64,000 nucleotides of DNA from Polaromonas sp. JS666 (lineage in GTDB: Bacteria > Pseudomonadota > Gammaproteobacteria > Burkholderiales > Burkholderiaceae_C), in assembly GCF_000013865.1 (NCBI RefSeq), contig NC_007948.1, positions 4,951,001-5,015,000 of the forward strand, in the 5' to 3' direction. The number at the start of each line of letters is the position of its first letter. The stretch's first letter is position 1. Under the pieces are notes generated by a model. That model made no database searches. It was not told where the DNA came from and was given only the letters and a program-made list of their open reading frames with translations. Position numbers and translations under genes: made by a program. This document shows, piece after piece, positions 38,951 to 48,911 of the stretch.

Positions 38951-40080
38951 CCATCACCAGCTTTTCCTTTCCCACCGCCATCAAATTCGGCCCCGGCGCC
39001 CGCAAGCTGGTGGCCGAAACCCTGCTGGCGGCCGGCTGCAAGCGCCCGCTCATCGTGACCGACAAGGCCCTGGCGGCCCTGCCGGTGCTGGCCGAGTTCA
39101 GGACGCACCTGGCGGGGCTGGAGGTGGCGGTGTTCTCGGGTGTGTTCGGCAACCCGACCTGCAGCCAGGTGATGGATGGCGCGGCGGCCTACAAGGCGCA
39201 CCGGGCCGACTGCGTGATCGGCTTTGGCGGCGGCGCGGCGCTGGACGTGGCCAAGGTGGTGGGCGTCGCGGCCACCCATGAGGGCGACATCCTCGAATAC
39301 GTGTGGGACCATCCGCAGGTGCGCGCCATCACGGGCGAGCTGCCTTACTTCGTCGCCCTGCCCACCACGTCCGGCACCGGCTCCGAAGTCGGCCGCTCCA
39401 GCGTGGTCAGCGAAAACGACACCCACTTGAAACGCGTGGTGTTCAGCCCCAAAATCCTGGCCAAGGTGGTGTTTGCCGACCCCGAACTCACCTTGGGCCT
39501 GCCACCGCATGTGACCGCCGCCACCGGCATGGACGCGCTCACCCACAACATCGAAAGCTACCTGTCGCCCGCCTACCATCCGCTGTGCGACGGCATTGCG
39601 CTCGAAGGCACGCGCATCGCTGCCCGGGCCCTGCTCACCGCGGTGAAAGAGCCGGGCAACCTGCAGGCTAGAGGCGACATGATGATGGCCTCGATGATGG
39701 GCGCGATTGCCTTCCAGAAAGACCTGGGCGCCGTGCACTCATGTGCGCATGCGCTGGGCGCGGTGTGCGACCTGCACCATGGCCTGGCCAACGCGCTGAT
39801 GATAGACACGGTGCTGGCCTGGAACTACGAAGCCGCACCGGCCAAATTTGACGAGCTGGCCCATGTCTGCGGCGTGGCCGGCGGCGGCCAGGCCTTTGTG
39901 CCTTGGCTGAAGGCGCTGAAGGCCAGCATCGGCATCACCGGCCCGCTATCGGCCCACGGCGTCAAGCGTGAACACCTGCCACGGCTGGTGGAAATCGCCA
40001 CCGCCGACATTTGCCACCAGACCAATCCGCGACCGTGCAAGGCTGAGGACTTCCAGAAGTTATTCGAGGCAGCGTTATGA
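38947..40080 (+). CDS. Iron-containing (group III) alcohol dehydrogenase
   Basis: A 377-residue NAD(P)-dependent enzyme. Cofactor loop FGGGAALDVAKVVGV near 93-107 and LPTTSGTGSEVGRSSVVS near 138-155. The iron ligands are expected in the DALTHNIESYLSP region and in HSCAHALGAVCDLHHGLANA near 260-280. Substrates of this family are short alcohols or aldehydes. In the operon context I infer oxidation of the hydroxyl of a gamma-glutamylated amino alcohol, or reduction of an aldehyde intermediate. It overlaps the GNAT gene by four bases. Confidence 0.9.
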   Translation: MTITSFSFPTAIKFGPGARKLVAETLLAAGCKRPLIVTDKALAALPVLAEFRTHLAGLEVAVFSGVFGNPTCSQVMDGAAAYKAHRADCVIGFGGGAALDVAKVVGVAATHEGDILEYVWDHPQVRAITGELPYFVALPTTSGTGSEVGRSSVVSENDTHLKRVVFSPKILAKVVFADPELTLGLPPHVTAATGMDALTHNIESYLSPAYHPLCDGIALEGTRIAARALLTAVKEPGNLQARGDMMMASMMGAIAFQKDLGAVHSCAHALGAVCDLHHGLANALMIDTVLAWNYEAAPAKFDELAHVCGVAGGGQAFVPWLKALKASIGITGPLSAHGVKREHLPRLVEIATADICHQTNPRPCKAEDFQKLFEAAL

Positions 40081-40117
40081 ACGCCGGTATAACAACTCCC
40101 GCGATGGAGTCCACACT

Positions 40118-40297
40118 TCCAGCAGGGGCCGCGGAACCGGCTTTGCCGGGCCGCAGGCGCAGCGCCCCCGAGGGGCTGGAGCCTGCGGCTCCAAAGCTGC
40201 TTGAGCAGCTTTGGACAGGCGACAGAGGCGACGCGTCTCGCGAGCCGCGGCCTGCAAGGCCTCGCGCAGTACGCGAAGCGACAAGCGTGGGGGCCAC
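40118..40297. repeat. GC-rich intergenic repeat between alcohol dehydrogenase and gamma-glutamyl hydrolase
   Basis: GGGGCCGCGGAACCGGCTTT, GGCGCAGCGCCCCCGAGGGG, an AAAGCTGC-TTGA-GCAGCTTT hairpin, and CAAGCGTGGGGGCCAC running right into the ATG of the hydrolase gene. An inverse-oriented member of the family. Confidence 0.78.
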
Positions 40298-41116
40298 ATG
40301 ACCGCCGCCAGCCGACTCAAGATTGGTCTGTCGGCCTGTTTCTCGCATGCCGACCCGGGCCGTTCCTTCTTCACCGGCAAGACCCTGCAGTATGTGGAGC
40401 AGTCCATCGCGCACTGGCTGATGTCCTCGGGCGCCATGGTCGTGATGGTGCCCTGCCCCACCGGCAGCACCCAGCGCGGCGACGTGACCTACGAGCATTA
40501 CGCCCAGTGGCTGGACGGCCTGGTGCTGCATGGCGGCGCCGACGTCTGGCCCGGCAGCTATGGCGAGGCGCCGATGGAAGACAGATGGTCCGGCGACCGG
40601 GTACGCGACGAATACGACAAGGCGCTGGTCACCGCCTTCGAAACCATCGGCAAGCCCATCTTTGGCGTGTGCCGCGGCCTGCAGCTGCTCAATGTGGCTT
40701 TCGGCGGAACGCTCTACCAGGACATCCAGACCCAGGTGCCCGAATCCTTTCTTCACCGCGATGCCGCGACCTACGACCAGAATTTCCATAGCGTGGACAT
40801 CGTGCCGGGTACCCGGCTTTCCGCGCTGTACCCGGGCGTGGAGCGGGTGCGCGTCAACAGCATCCACCACCAAGGCATCAAGGAGCTGTCGCCCGAATTT
40901 GAAGTCGAGGCCTACAGTGTCGGCGACGGCATTGTGGAAGCCATACGCCGCAAGGACCCCTCCAAAAGCTATATCGCCGCGCTGCAGTGGCATCCCGAAT
41001 TCCACCAGCCCGGCTCCGAAACGATTGACGACGCCGCCGTGCTCGAAGACTTCCTGTCGGCCGTCGCTGCCGCCAAACACAACCATCACAACCATTCCCG
41101 AAAAAGCAGGCCATGA
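40298..41116 (+). CDS. Gamma-glutamyl-hydrolase, class I glutamine amidotransferase fold (PuuD-like)
   Basis: A 272-residue hydrolase of the peptidase C26 group. The nucleophile elbow is IFGVCRGLQLLNVAFGG with the cysteine near residue 127, and the His-Glu pair is in ALQWHPEFHQ. VLHGGADVWPGSYGE is the conserved oxyanion-side loop. Family members such as PuuD hydrolyse gamma-glutamyl-GABA. With the glutamine-synthetase-like ligase 3.3 kb upstream, it can remove the glutamyl group at the end of a gamma-glutamylated pathway. It begins directly after a repeat and overlaps the aldehyde dehydrogenase gene by four bases (ATGA). Confidence 0.9.
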   Translation: MTAASRLKIGLSACFSHADPGRSFFTGKTLQYVEQSIAHWLMSSGAMVVMVPCPTGSTQRGDVTYEHYAQWLDGLVLHGGADVWPGSYGEAPMEDRWSGDRVRDEYDKALVTAFETIGKPIFGVCRGLQLLNVAFGGTLYQDIQTQVPESFLHRDAATYDQNFHSVDIVPGTRLSALYPGVERVRVNSIHHQGIKELSPEFEVEAYSVGDGIVEAIRRKDPSKSYIAALQWHPEFHQPGSETIDDAAVLEDFLSAVAAAKHNHHNHSRKSRP

Positions 41117-42486
41117 CGCAGATCCCCGTCCACAACCCCGCAACCGGCGCCCTGATCACGGACCTGCCGGCCGATGACGCCGTCTCGGTGGCCACCAAGG
41201 CACAGCAGGCACGCGCCGCACAGCCTGGCTGGGCCCGGGTGCCACTGGCCGAACGCAAGGCCTGCATCACGCGGTTTCGCGCCGGCATCGTGGCCGAACT
41301 GGAGGCGCTCGCCACGACCATGACGCGCGAAACCGGCAAGCCCGTCAAGATGTCGCGCAGCGAACTCAACGGTTTGTTGCGGCGCATCGACTTCTTCCTG
41401 GCAGAACTCGATGCGGTCACCGCCACACAGACCGTCTACAACGAAGGCGGCATGACCGAGCAGATCGAGCACACGCCGCTCGGCGTGGTGGCCAATATCT
41501 CGGCCTGGAACTACCCCTGGTTCGTCGGCGGCAATGTGTTCATCCCCGCCCTGCTCACGGGCAATGCCGTGCTCTACAAGCCTTCCGAGTACGCCGCCAT
41601 GACGGGCCTGGCCATCGCACGCCTGCTGCACGCCGCCGGCGTGCCGGCCGACGTGTTTGTGCCGCTGATCGGTGGCGGCGCCGTCGGCGCGGCCCTGCTG
41701 GAGCAGAAGGTCGACGGCGTCTTCTTCACCGGCTCCTACGCGACCGGCGCGCGGATTGCCCGTGCCATGGGCCCGCGCATGGTGAAGCTGCAGCTGGAGC
41801 TGGGCGGCAAGGACCCAACCTATGTCTGCGACGACGCCGATCCGCGCACCGCCGCGGAGTCGCTGGCGGACGGCGCGATGTACAACACCGGGCAGAGCTG
41901 CTGCTCGGTCGAGCGCATTTACGTGCACGAAAAGATTTACGACGCCTTCGTGGCCGCCTTCGTCGACACGGTCAAGACCTTCAAGGTCGGCGACCCGATG
42001 GCCGAGGACACCTACATCGGCGCCATCACGCGGGCACCCCAGCTGGATGTGCTGGACGCACAGGTGCGTGACGCCAAGGCCAAAGGCGCCACGCTGCTGG
42101 CCGGCGGCCAGCGCCTGCCGGGCCCTGGTAACTGGTACGCCCCCACCGTGTTTGCCAACGTCAACCACGGCATGGAGCTGATGCGGGAGGAAAGTTTCGG
42201 CCCCATCATCGGCATCCAGAAAGTGGCCGGCGACGAGGAGGCCGTCAGGCTCATGAACGACACGCGCTACGGCCTGACCGCGGGCGTTTTCAGTCCGGAC
42301 GAGGCACGGGCCAGGGCACTGCTGGCGCAGGTGAATGCCGGCAGCGTCTACTGGAACTGCTGTGACCGCGTGAGCCCGCGCCTGCCCTGGAGCGGCTACG
42401 GCGACTCGGGCGTCGGCCTGACGCTGTCCACCTATGGCATCCAGACCTTCACCCGCCCCAAGGCCTGGCACCTGCGCCAACCCTAG
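41113..42486 (+). CDS. Aldehyde dehydrogenase family protein
   Basis: A 457-residue NAD(P)-dependent ALDH. The catalytic cysteine is in MYNTGQSCCSVERIYVHE near 256-273. The general base is in LQLELGGKDPTYVCDDAD, and the cofactor region is ANISAWNYPWFVGGN. It is a little shorter than classical ALDH (about 480-500), closer to succinate-semialdehyde/gamma-glutamyl-aldehyde dehydrogenases. It is coupled to the hydrolase gene by a four-base overlap. From context it could oxidise a gamma-glutamyl-amino-aldehyde. Confidence 0.9.
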   Translation: MTQIPVHNPATGALITDLPADDAVSVATKAQQARAAQPGWARVPLAERKACITRFRAGIVAELEALATTMTRETGKPVKMSRSELNGLLRRIDFFLAELDAVTATQTVYNEGGMTEQIEHTPLGVVANISAWNYPWFVGGNVFIPALLTGNAVLYKPSEYAAMTGLAIARLLHAAGVPADVFVPLIGGGAVGAALLEQKVDGVFFTGSYATGARIARAMGPRMVKLQLELGGKDPTYVCDDADPRTAAESLADGAMYNTGQSCCSVERIYVHEKIYDAFVAAFVDTVKTFKVGDPMAEDTYIGAITRAPQLDVLDAQVRDAKAKGATLLAGGQRLPGPGNWYAPTVFANVNHGMELMREESFGPIIGIQKVAGDEEAVRLMNDTRYGLTAGVFSPDEARARALLAQVNAGSVYWNCCDRVSPRLPWSGYGDSGVGLTLSTYGIQTFTRPKAWHLRQP

Positions 42487-42489
42487 AAA

Positions 42490-42790
42490 TATGGCCCCCA
42501 CGCTTGTCGCTTCGCGTACTACGCTGCCCCCCGAGGGGGCCGCTGCGCCTGCGGCCCGGCAAAGCCGGTTCCGCGGCCCCTGTTGGGTTAAGACCTCACC
42601 TTACCTTGATACCCCTCCACGCCTGTCGCTTCGCGTACTACGCTGCCCCCCGAGGGGGCCGCTGCGCCTGCGGCCCGGCAAAGCCGGTTCCGCGGCCCCT
42701 GTTGGGTTAAGACCTCACCTTACCTTGATATGCCCCCCGCGCCTGTCGCTTTGCAAACCACGCCGCTCGCCGGGGGCGGCCCATCGGGAG
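42490..42790. repeat. Two near-identical GC-rich repeats and a third degenerate one (period about 119)
   Basis: CTGTCGCTTCGCGTACTACG, GCCCCCCGAGGGGGCC, GGCCCGGCAAAGCCGGTTCC and TGTTGGGTTAAGACCTCACC occur twice with a 119-base period. A third, decayed copy precedes the HAD gene. No gene in this 311-base gap. Confidence 0.88.
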
Positions 42791-42797
42791 ACTCACC

Positions 42798-43466
42798 ATG
42801 CGCCTGACCCTTTTCGACCTCGACCACACGCTGCTCAACGGTGACAGCGATGTACTCTGGTGCGACTTCCTGATGGAAAAAGGCGTGCTCGACAAAGCGC
42901 ATTTTGCGGCGCGCAATGCCGACATCGAAGCGCGCTACAAGGCCGGCACGGTGGACCTGAAGGAGTTTGCCGATTTTTATGTGGGAACACTGGCCGGGCG
43001 CACCGCGCGGGAATGGGAACCGATGCGGCAGGAATTCCTGTCGGAATGGATTGTGCCGCGCATCACGCCGCAGGCCGTCGCACTGGTCGACAAGCACCTG
43101 GAAGCCGGCGACCTGGTCGTCATGACCACGGCCACCAACCGCTTCCTCACCGAGCTGACGGCCATCTACCTGGACATCGAGCACCTGATTGCCACCGAGC
43201 CCGAAGTGCATGACAGCCGCTTTACCGGCAACACCACCGGTACGCTGAACATGCGCGCCGGCAAGGTCACGCGCCTGCATGACTGGCTCACGGCACGTGG
43301 CCTGCGCTTCAAGGACTACAAGACCACCGCGTACAGCGACTCCATCAATGACCTGCCGTTGCTGGAAGCGGTGAAGCACCCGGTGACGGTGAACGCCGAC
43401 GCCCAGCTGGCCGCCATCGCGGCCCAGCGGGGCTGGTCAACGCTGAACCTGCGCCCTATCGGGTGA
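42798..43466 (+). CDS. HAD-superfamily (subfamily IB) phosphatase
   Basis: A 222-residue phosphoserine-phosphatase-like enzyme. Motif I is LTLFDLDHTLLNGDSD near 3-18 with two catalytic aspartates. Motif II is VVMTTATNRF, and motif IV AYSDSINDLPLLEAV carries the metal aspartates. A conserved helical cap follows motif I. The phosphate donor is unknown. It is the last plus-strand gene of the phosphonate island, separated by repeats, and may or may not belong to it functionally. Confidence 0.88.
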   Translation: MRLTLFDLDHTLLNGDSDVLWCDFLMEKGVLDKAHFAARNADIEARYKAGTVDLKEFADFYVGTLAGRTAREWEPMRQEFLSEWIVPRITPQAVALVDKHLEAGDLVVMTTATNRFLTELTAIYLDIEHLIATEPEVHDSRFTGNTTGTLNMRAGKVTRLHDWLTARGLRFKDYKTTAYSDSINDLPLLEAVKHPVTVNADAQLAAIAAQRGWSTLNLRPIG

Positions 43467-43491
43467 GACTGCCCCAAGAAGCCTGCTCAAG

Positions 43492-43541
43492 CATCAAATA
43501 CGGCTCCAGCCCACTCAATACGGGCGCAAGAAGCCATCAAA
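43492..43541. repeat. Short dispersed repeat, copy 1
   Basis: ATCAAATACGGCTCCAGCCC, then TCAATACGGGCGCAAGAAGC and CATCAAA. It matches the copy at 49991-50040 over most of its length. This is a second repeat class, common in Comamonadaceae intergenic DNA. Confidence 0.7.
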
Positions 43542-43977
43542 GGGGTTCTTGCAAAGACGGAATCAGCGGGCAGGTAATCTCAAGCAAAAACAGACGTTTC
43601 AACACTACGCAGCCGGGAGCGTTCACTCGGGCTCGATGTTCGCTGCTTGAATGACCTTGCCCCACTTTTGCGCCTCAAGGAACTGAAATCGTGAAAGTTC
43701 CTCAGGCGTGGTGGTCCAAGACTCGGTGCCTGAAGTGCTAAAGAACGACTTGGCCTGAGCGCTGTTGACCGCGTCCACCAGGAGCTCACGCAGGCGACCT
43801 GCCACAGCCGGTGGTGTTGCCGCGGGGACATAGGCCGCGAACCAATAGCCTATGTCATAGCCCTTGATGCCCGCCTCTTCGATCGTGGGAACACTTGGGA
43901 GCACGGAAAGCCGCCTTGCGGTGGAGACCCCCAAAGGTCGAAGCTTGCCTGCTTCAATCTGAGGCAAGCCAGTAACT

Positions 43978-43981
43978 GTAT
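43978..43981. repeat. Target-site duplication, left copy (GTAT)
   Basis: GTAT directly precedes the left inverted repeat of the IS3-family element and is repeated at 45248-45251 directly after the right one. Confidence 0.9.
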
Positions 43982-44031
43982 TGTGGTGGTCTAATTTAAA
44001 CAGACACAACGATAGGTTTTTTCAAACCTAA

Positions 44032-45239
<1,208 letters not shown>

Positions 45240-45910
45240 CCACCACAGTATCGATCACCATAAGGTCGATCTGGCCACCCAGGAGATCCGTCATTGCGTT
45301 GGGGTTACTTTTGTAGGGCACGTAGAGAATGTCCGTTTTACTCAACTGCTTAAACATCTCTCCTGCTACGCGGCTCGATGAATTTCCGGCGCCAAAGGTG
45401 AGCTTTCCCGGCTCCTTGCGCGCCAGGGCAACAAGGTCCGAGACGGTCTTGAGAGGAGACGCGGCCCGCACGACCAGTACCTGCCCGCCCCGGCCCAAAG
45501 CCGTTAGCGGGCGAAAGTCTTTCACTGGGTCATAGGGAAGCTTTTTGTAAAGGTGCAGATTCGCTGCCTGAGTCGTATTCGTGGTAATCAATACGGTGTA
45601 GCCATCAGGTGCGGCCTTCGCCACAGCCTGCGCTGCAATTATTCCGCTCGCACCAGCTTTGTTTTCGACGATTACCGGCTGCTTCGAGCGCTCCGTAACA
45701 GCCATTCCCAGCGCGCGGGCCAACTGATCCGTCGCACTGCCTGCGGAAAACGGAATGACGAATGTCACGGGCTTGTCTGGATAGTTGGTAGCCTGAGAAA
45801 ATACGGGGCCCGCCAATGTGGCGATGGCCAAGGCGATTGCGGTAGTGCGGCGCGTCAATTTCATTTGGAGGTCTCCTGTGTCAAAGTTAGTGCGATTCAA
45901 GTGGTAGAAA

Positions 45911-46714
45911 TCAGCTCTTTGGGGCAGCTTCCAGAAAGCGGTTCACGGCTCCCTTATGTTCTTCCCCACAAAGCAGGATCGCTTGCATGGAGGCTGCCAG
46001 TTCCAGAGCGGACGACAGGTCTGAACTGGCCGACGCCCGCACGAGTTGCTTGGCCATCCGAAGAGCGGTAGGGGGCGAGGACGCGATCCTTTCGGCCATT
46101 TCCGCGACGACTTGGTCAAGTTGCGCATCAGCAACGACTTTGGAGACGATCCCGTGCCTGAGCGCCGACTCGGCGTCCAGGAACTCACTCGTCAGCGTCA
46201 TTTCCATGGCTTTCGAGGGACCAACAAGCCGGGTCAAAAACCAGGCGCCTCCGATGCCGGAAACCAGGCCAAGCCTGAGGAAGCTTTCCGCAAACTGGGC
46301 CCGTTCACTGGCGATCCTGATGTCACACATCAAGGCCAGGTCGCATCCCGCACCGATGGCCATCCCGTTGACGGCGGCAATCGTGGGAACTTCCACGGAA
46401 TGCATCGCGCGTGTAATCCTGTGCAAGGTCGAGCGTAGCTTTTCACGGACATCCGCAACGGAGCCCTCCATGAGATCTTTGCCATCGCGCATATCCTTGA
46501 CATTGCCACCCGTGCAGAAGTGCTTGCCGGTGCTTCTTAAAACAATGGAGTTCACTGCGGGCCAACCGTTGGCTTTCTCCAGGGCGTCTGCCAATTGGTC
46601 GGTCATAGCCACGGTGAGGGCGTTTCCCGCGGCAGGCGCGTCCATGGAAATCACAAGTACTGCGCCGCGCACTTCAGTGCGCACGAGGATGGGTGTTGTT
46701 TCGGTAGTTGTCAT
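45911..46714 (-). CDS. Enoyl-CoA hydratase/isomerase family protein
   Basis: A 267-residue crotonase-fold protein. Oxyanion-hole segments: GKHFCTGGNVKDMRDG and AAVNGMAIGAGCDLALMCDI; then RLGLVSGIGGAWFLTRLVG at the active-site side, where the usual catalytic glutamates are partly replaced (FLRLGLVSGIGG). It starts at ATG 46714, nine bases after the stop of the upstream hydratase remnant. It is intact and belongs to the damaged CoA-catabolic operon. Specific substrate unknown. Confidence 0.9.
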   Translation of the reverse strand: MTTTETTPILVRTEVRGAVLVISMDAPAAGNALTVAMTDQLADALEKANGWPAVNSIVLRSTGKHFCTGGNVKDMRDGKDLMEGSVADVREKLRSTLHRITRAMHSVEVPTIAAVNGMAIGAGCDLALMCDIRIASERAQFAESFLRLGLVSGIGGAWFLTRLVGPSKAMEMTLTSEFLDAESALRHGIVSKVVADAQLDQVVAEMAERIASSPPTALRMAKQLVRASASSDLSSALELAASMQAILLCGEEHKGAVNRFLEAAPKS

Positions 46715-46723
46715 CAAATTGCC

Positions 46724-47341
46724 TCAGGTGTTGGTAAATGCAGGAGATCGCCTGGCCAGAAACGCGGCCATGCCTTCTTTCTGGTCTGACAAAGAGAAGC
46801 CGGCGTGAAAGAGACGGCGCTCGAACAGAAGCCCTTCAGCCAGAGATGATTCGAAAGAACGGTTCACGGCTTCTTTGATCGCGATCGCGACCGGTGAGGA
46901 TTGCGACGCGACGGTCCTCGCGAGAATCAGCGCTTCGTCAAAGACCTTCTCCGCAGCAACCACGCGAGAGACAAGACCTGCCGCGTAGGCCCTCGCAGCG
47001 GTTATTGTTCCTCCAGTGAGGCACATTTCCATGGCCAGGGACTTTCCCACTGCGCGTGGCAGCCTCTGGGTCCCACCGGCGCCTGGCACGATGCCGAGCC
47101 TGATTTCAGGTTGGCCAAAAACTGCGGAGTCCGCTGCAACAACGATGTCGCACATCATCGCAAGCTCGCACCCGCCGCCCATGGCGAAACCACTCACTGC
47201 CGCAATGATCGGCTTGCGGTGGAGACGGATGCATTCCCAATTTCGTCCGATGTAGTCTGTCTTAAAGGCTTCGGCATATTCCATGCGGGACATGGCAACG
47301 ATGTCGGCGCCGGCCGCAAACGCCTTATCTGAGCCGCGGAT
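46724..47341 (-). pseudogene. Enoyl-CoA hydratase, C-terminal part (N-terminus removed by inversion)
   Basis: From [20 protein letters not shown] onward this is a normal crotonase-fold protein: [20 protein letters not shown] and [21 protein letters not shown], with the catalytic-type glutamate region intact, to the end PAFTNT. The first 53 codons are missing. They are found on the opposite strand at 48113-48271. Joining the two gives 259 codons, a standard hydratase. The open frame that runs to 47398 only translates antisense CoA-transferase sequence. Confidence 0.9.
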
Positions 47342-47342
47342 C

Positions 47343-48116
47343 GGCGAGCCTGACTCAGCGCCGTCCAAGGTGTCCATTCCAATTGCCGATATGGCCACCG
47401 GCTACCTGGCGACCATCACCATACTGGCCGCGCTCCAGCAAGTGTCACGGACACAGCTGGGGCAGCAACTGGACGTCAGTCTTTACAACTCGACGCTGAT
47501 GCTGCAGCAAGTGGGTTTGTCGTCCTATTTCGCCACAGGCGAAGAGCCAGAGAAGTGCGGCAGCGCTGCCCCCTACGCAGCGCCCAATGAAGCATTTCCG
47601 ACCCAAGACGGCTGGGTCATGGTTGCGGCATACCAGCCGCAGCGGTGGAGGAAACTTTGTGAAATGCTGGGTCTGGAAGGGCTTGCGTCGGATGAAAGAT
47701 TTGCCAGTAATTCCCTGCGCGTGGCGAATCGGGCCGAGCTGAACGAGGTATTGGGTGCAGCTTTCAAGACGCGTACGACGCACACCTGGATTGGCACGCT
47801 GAGCGCACTCGACATTCTCTGCGCGCCCATCGCCACGTATCGGGAGGTCACGCGCTCGGCGCAGTATCGTCAAAGCGGCGTCGAAACCTATGTAGATCAT
47901 CCGGTCGCTGGCCGGGTTCGAATGCCCGCATTTTCGATTGGCGATGCCCAGACAGCAGCAATGCCAAACTTGCCGCCTCCTCTCTTGGGCGAGCACTCGG
48001 CGACAGTATTGGCGGAGTATGGGCTTACGGCGGAAGAGATTGACACTCTTGTTTCACGCGGCGTAGTCAAGACTACAAGCCTGCCTATGCCAGACCTGGT
48101 TGGAGCCCGCTCATGA
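47343..48116 (+). pseudogene. CaiB/BaiF (family III) CoA-transferase, C-terminal part
   Basis: The frame [20 protein letters not shown] onward is the middle and C-terminal region of a family III CoA-transferase: GQQLDVSLYNSTLMLQQVGL, AAPNEAFPTQDGWVMVAA, VDHPVAGRVRMPAFSIG and PLLGEHSATVLAEYGLTAEE. It lacks the N-terminal CoA-binding region, present on the other strand at 48268-48729. Its stop overlaps the ATG of the hydratase fragment (ATGA), showing that the original operon order is preserved within the inverted block. Confidence 0.9.
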
Positions 48117-48271
48117 CACGCCAGCATGTTGTGATGGAAGTCTTGCAAGAGGTGGCAGTCCTGACCTTAACCGGGCTCAACTCCCTCAATCCGCTCACGG
48201 ACGAGCTGGTGGATGCGCTTGGCGATGCGCTCAAAAGCATCGAGGCCGATCCACTGCTTCATGTCACGGTG
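48113..48271 (+). pseudogene. Enoyl-CoA hydratase, N-terminal fragment
   Basis: Encodes MTRQHVVMEVLQEVAVLTLT and GLNSLNPLTDELVDALGDAL, a crotonase N-terminus, ending HVTV at the inversion breakpoint. Downstream codons to 48301 are antisense CoA-transferase sequence. Joined to the minus-strand part ending at 47341, it reads [17 protein letters not shown], the expected continuity. Confidence 0.88.
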
Positions 48272-48729
48272 AGCGTACTCATCAAGCCCGTGACAGCCTG
48301 AATGACTCCATCAACGCCGGGCTTGTCCCGTTGGGGCCCCGTTTGTCCATAAGCGGAAATAGAGCAATAAATGATTCGCGGATTCGCCTCGGCAATGTCT
48401 TCATAAGCCAGCCCGAATCTCTGCATGACGCCCGGGCGAAAGCTTTCAATGATCACGTCCGCGCAGCTGGCCATGCGTAATACGGCATCGCGCCCCGCCG
48501 GGTCCTTGAGGTTGACGGCCAGACCGCGCTTGTTCCGGTTCACACTGAGTGCGACAACGCTTTCCCCGTTGAGCCACGGAGGGCCAATGGCTCGACCCAG
48601 CTCGCCCTCGGGGGATTCGATCTTGACGACGTCCGCGCCCAGATCCCCGAGCAGCATGCCGCAAACGGGACCGGCCACGACATGGGAAAAGTCGAGGACA
48701 CGGATTTTCTTGAGACTGTCTCTCAGCAT
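48268..48729 (-). pseudogene. CaiB/BaiF CoA-transferase, N-terminal fragment
   Basis: Begins MLRDSLKKIRVLDFSHVVAG and contains GMLLGDLGADVVKIESPEG, VNRNKRGLAVNLKDPAG, IIESFRPGVMQRFGL and YCSISAYGQTGPQRDKPG, the standard N-terminal half of family III CoA-transferases. It then reads QAVTGLMSTLT before leaving homology at the breakpoint. With the plus-strand part it makes 412 codons, the normal length. These enzymes move CoA between acids without an acyl-enzyme ping-pong route. Confidence 0.9.
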
Positions 48730-48911
48730 TCTGCGGCACCTTTACCCTGCTGCCTTTGACAGTCAGGGAGTAAGTTAAGTAGGTGCTAAGAATAGACAGT
48801 CAGGCACGCCATCACAAACGAGTTTTCTTGCGCTGAGGATTGACTTTTTGTTAACCACCTCGCGCCTGCTGCTGTAGTAACCGGCGAAAGTGAGAGCCGA
48901 CCTCGGTGCAG

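Larger units (their letters stand above)
47342..48271. other. Inverted DNA block, about 930 bases
   Basis: This block holds, on the plus strand, the C-terminal part of a CaiB/BaiF CoA-transferase followed by the N-terminal part of an enoyl-CoA hydratase. Their missing counterparts lie outside the block on the minus strand. The 4-base GGTG at 48268-48271 is needed by both reconstructed genes and would pair with CACC at the other end, while only C remains at 47342. This indicates inversion at a 4-base inverted microhomology with loss of three bases. Confidence 0.88.
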
